From positions 54,442,259 through 54,506,258 of the forward strand of contig NW_020312817.1 of assembly GCF_003265705.1 (NCBI RefSeq): a DNA stretch of 64,000 bases, given 5' to 3'. Position numbers and translations under genes: made by a program. Origin of the DNA: Callorhinus ursinus. Its lineage: Eukaryota; Chordata; Mammalia; Carnivora; Otariidae. This document shows positions 63,440-64,000 of this stretch, one piece after another. Position 1 is the stretch's first letter. Each line of letters opens with the position of its first letter. The notes under the pieces are model-generated. The model saw nothing but the letters and a program-made list of their open reading frames with translations, did no database searches and was not told the DNA's origin.

Positions 63440-64000
63440 AATTCTCATGCAAAGTCATTTTCCTCTGTCTTCCTTTTATATCTTTGAATTGTTATCAACT
63501 GACATCTTTCTGGATACTCCAGTTTTTCATTCAAAATATAGTACCTCTGACACATTTTCCCTCAGGACCCCCCTTCACTTCAGGTGTTTATGTACATCTT
63601 TGCTTTAGTGTTTCTTGACCTTTCATTTGACTAACCTGTACTGTATATTTCATCTACTTACTTTGGCCATAGTCAGGGTGGTCTCTTAGTGTCATCCAGA
63701 ACTGTGCCACTACTAGGATTTTATTTCCTCTGTTCTGAGATTATTTTCTTAATTATAATTACTGAAAATGCTATGCTTACAGAGTTTTCTATTTTGTTTG
63801 GGGATAAAATACAGTACCAAATTAATATTGCTCCTTCCAGGTTTCTGGACAGTTTCCATGTAATAGTGTTTTATATTTTCCATCCCTTTACTCCTCTTCT
63901 CAGTTGTCCCCACCTATCTCACACCCTGTTGTTGTCATGTTTTTGTGACTGAGACTACAATGTTAGATATATGAACACTGTGCCAGTGTAAGTTGGAAGT
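63440..64000. other. Intronic DNA to the window end, no feature recognised
   Basis: T-rich unique sequence. 63500-63680 may hold a very old L2 piece. The 87-codon frame at 63689-63952 has no recognisable features. Confidence 0.45.

Larger units (their letters stand above)
43163..64000 (+). other. PPP3R1: PPP3R1 intron 1 (5' part)
   Basis: Begins with the donor GTGAGA. No downstream exon is recognisable up to the window end, so at least 20.8 kb is intron. It contains many repeats, an RPS12 pseudogene, and 17 Can-SINEs, 13 of them antisense to the gene. Confidence 0.8.

Noticed and set aside
3721..63440. Spaced, repeated sequences as a CRISPR-like array
   Set aside because: Repeats are irregularly spaced SINEs in both orientations with target duplications in a mammalian genome; there are no spacers or cas genes.

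Overview
This window is vertebrate nuclear DNA from a caniform carnivore. It carries at least 56 copies of the tRNA-Lys-derived carnivore SINE (Can-SINE, SINEC), usually flanked by target-site duplications. The dog-type young SINEC_Cf head is absent, so a non-canid arctoid (seal, bear or mustelid relative) is the best guess; the sequence alone does not give the species. No prokaryotic or viral gene system is present.

Two protein-coding genes are partly present, head to tail on the + strand. Positions 1-4312 are the last intron of CNRIP1 (cannabinoid receptor-interacting protein 1). Its terminal coding exon (4313-4477) encodes the last 54 residues and is followed by a 3'UTR with poly(A) signals at 4869 and 5312. 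About 37 kb further on is a CpG-island promoter (about 42440-43530) with a palindromic cAMP-response element. It leads to exon 1 of PPP3R1 (calcineurin B regulatory subunit), whose only coding bases are the ATG at 43160-43162, immediately followed by a splice donor. Positions 43163-64000 are the start of PPP3R1 intron 1. The order CNRIP1 then PPP3R1, in the same orientation, is the known mammalian arrangement (human 2p14).

The rest is intergenic or intronic DNA built from layered repeats: L2, MIR, old L1 tails, hAT-type DNA transposon fossils (MER5A-like, MER58-like and another MITE), microsatellites and Can-SINEs. A processed RPS12 pseudogene lies at 48507-49039 inside an L2 copy. Several places record insertion order: SINE in SINE (33041-33428, 45931-46344, 57163-57563), a target site used twice (28000 and 46430), a hAT element split by two successive L1 tails (60520-63221), and insertions that left almost nothing but an A-rich tail between target duplications (6144-6164, 23170-23192).

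Repeat names were assigned by memory of family consensus sequences, without a library search, so boundaries are approximate by 5-20 bases for SINEs and more for old repeats. I found no undescribed biological system. The most useful observations concern gene structure, the bias of SINEs to the antisense strand, and nested insertion history.
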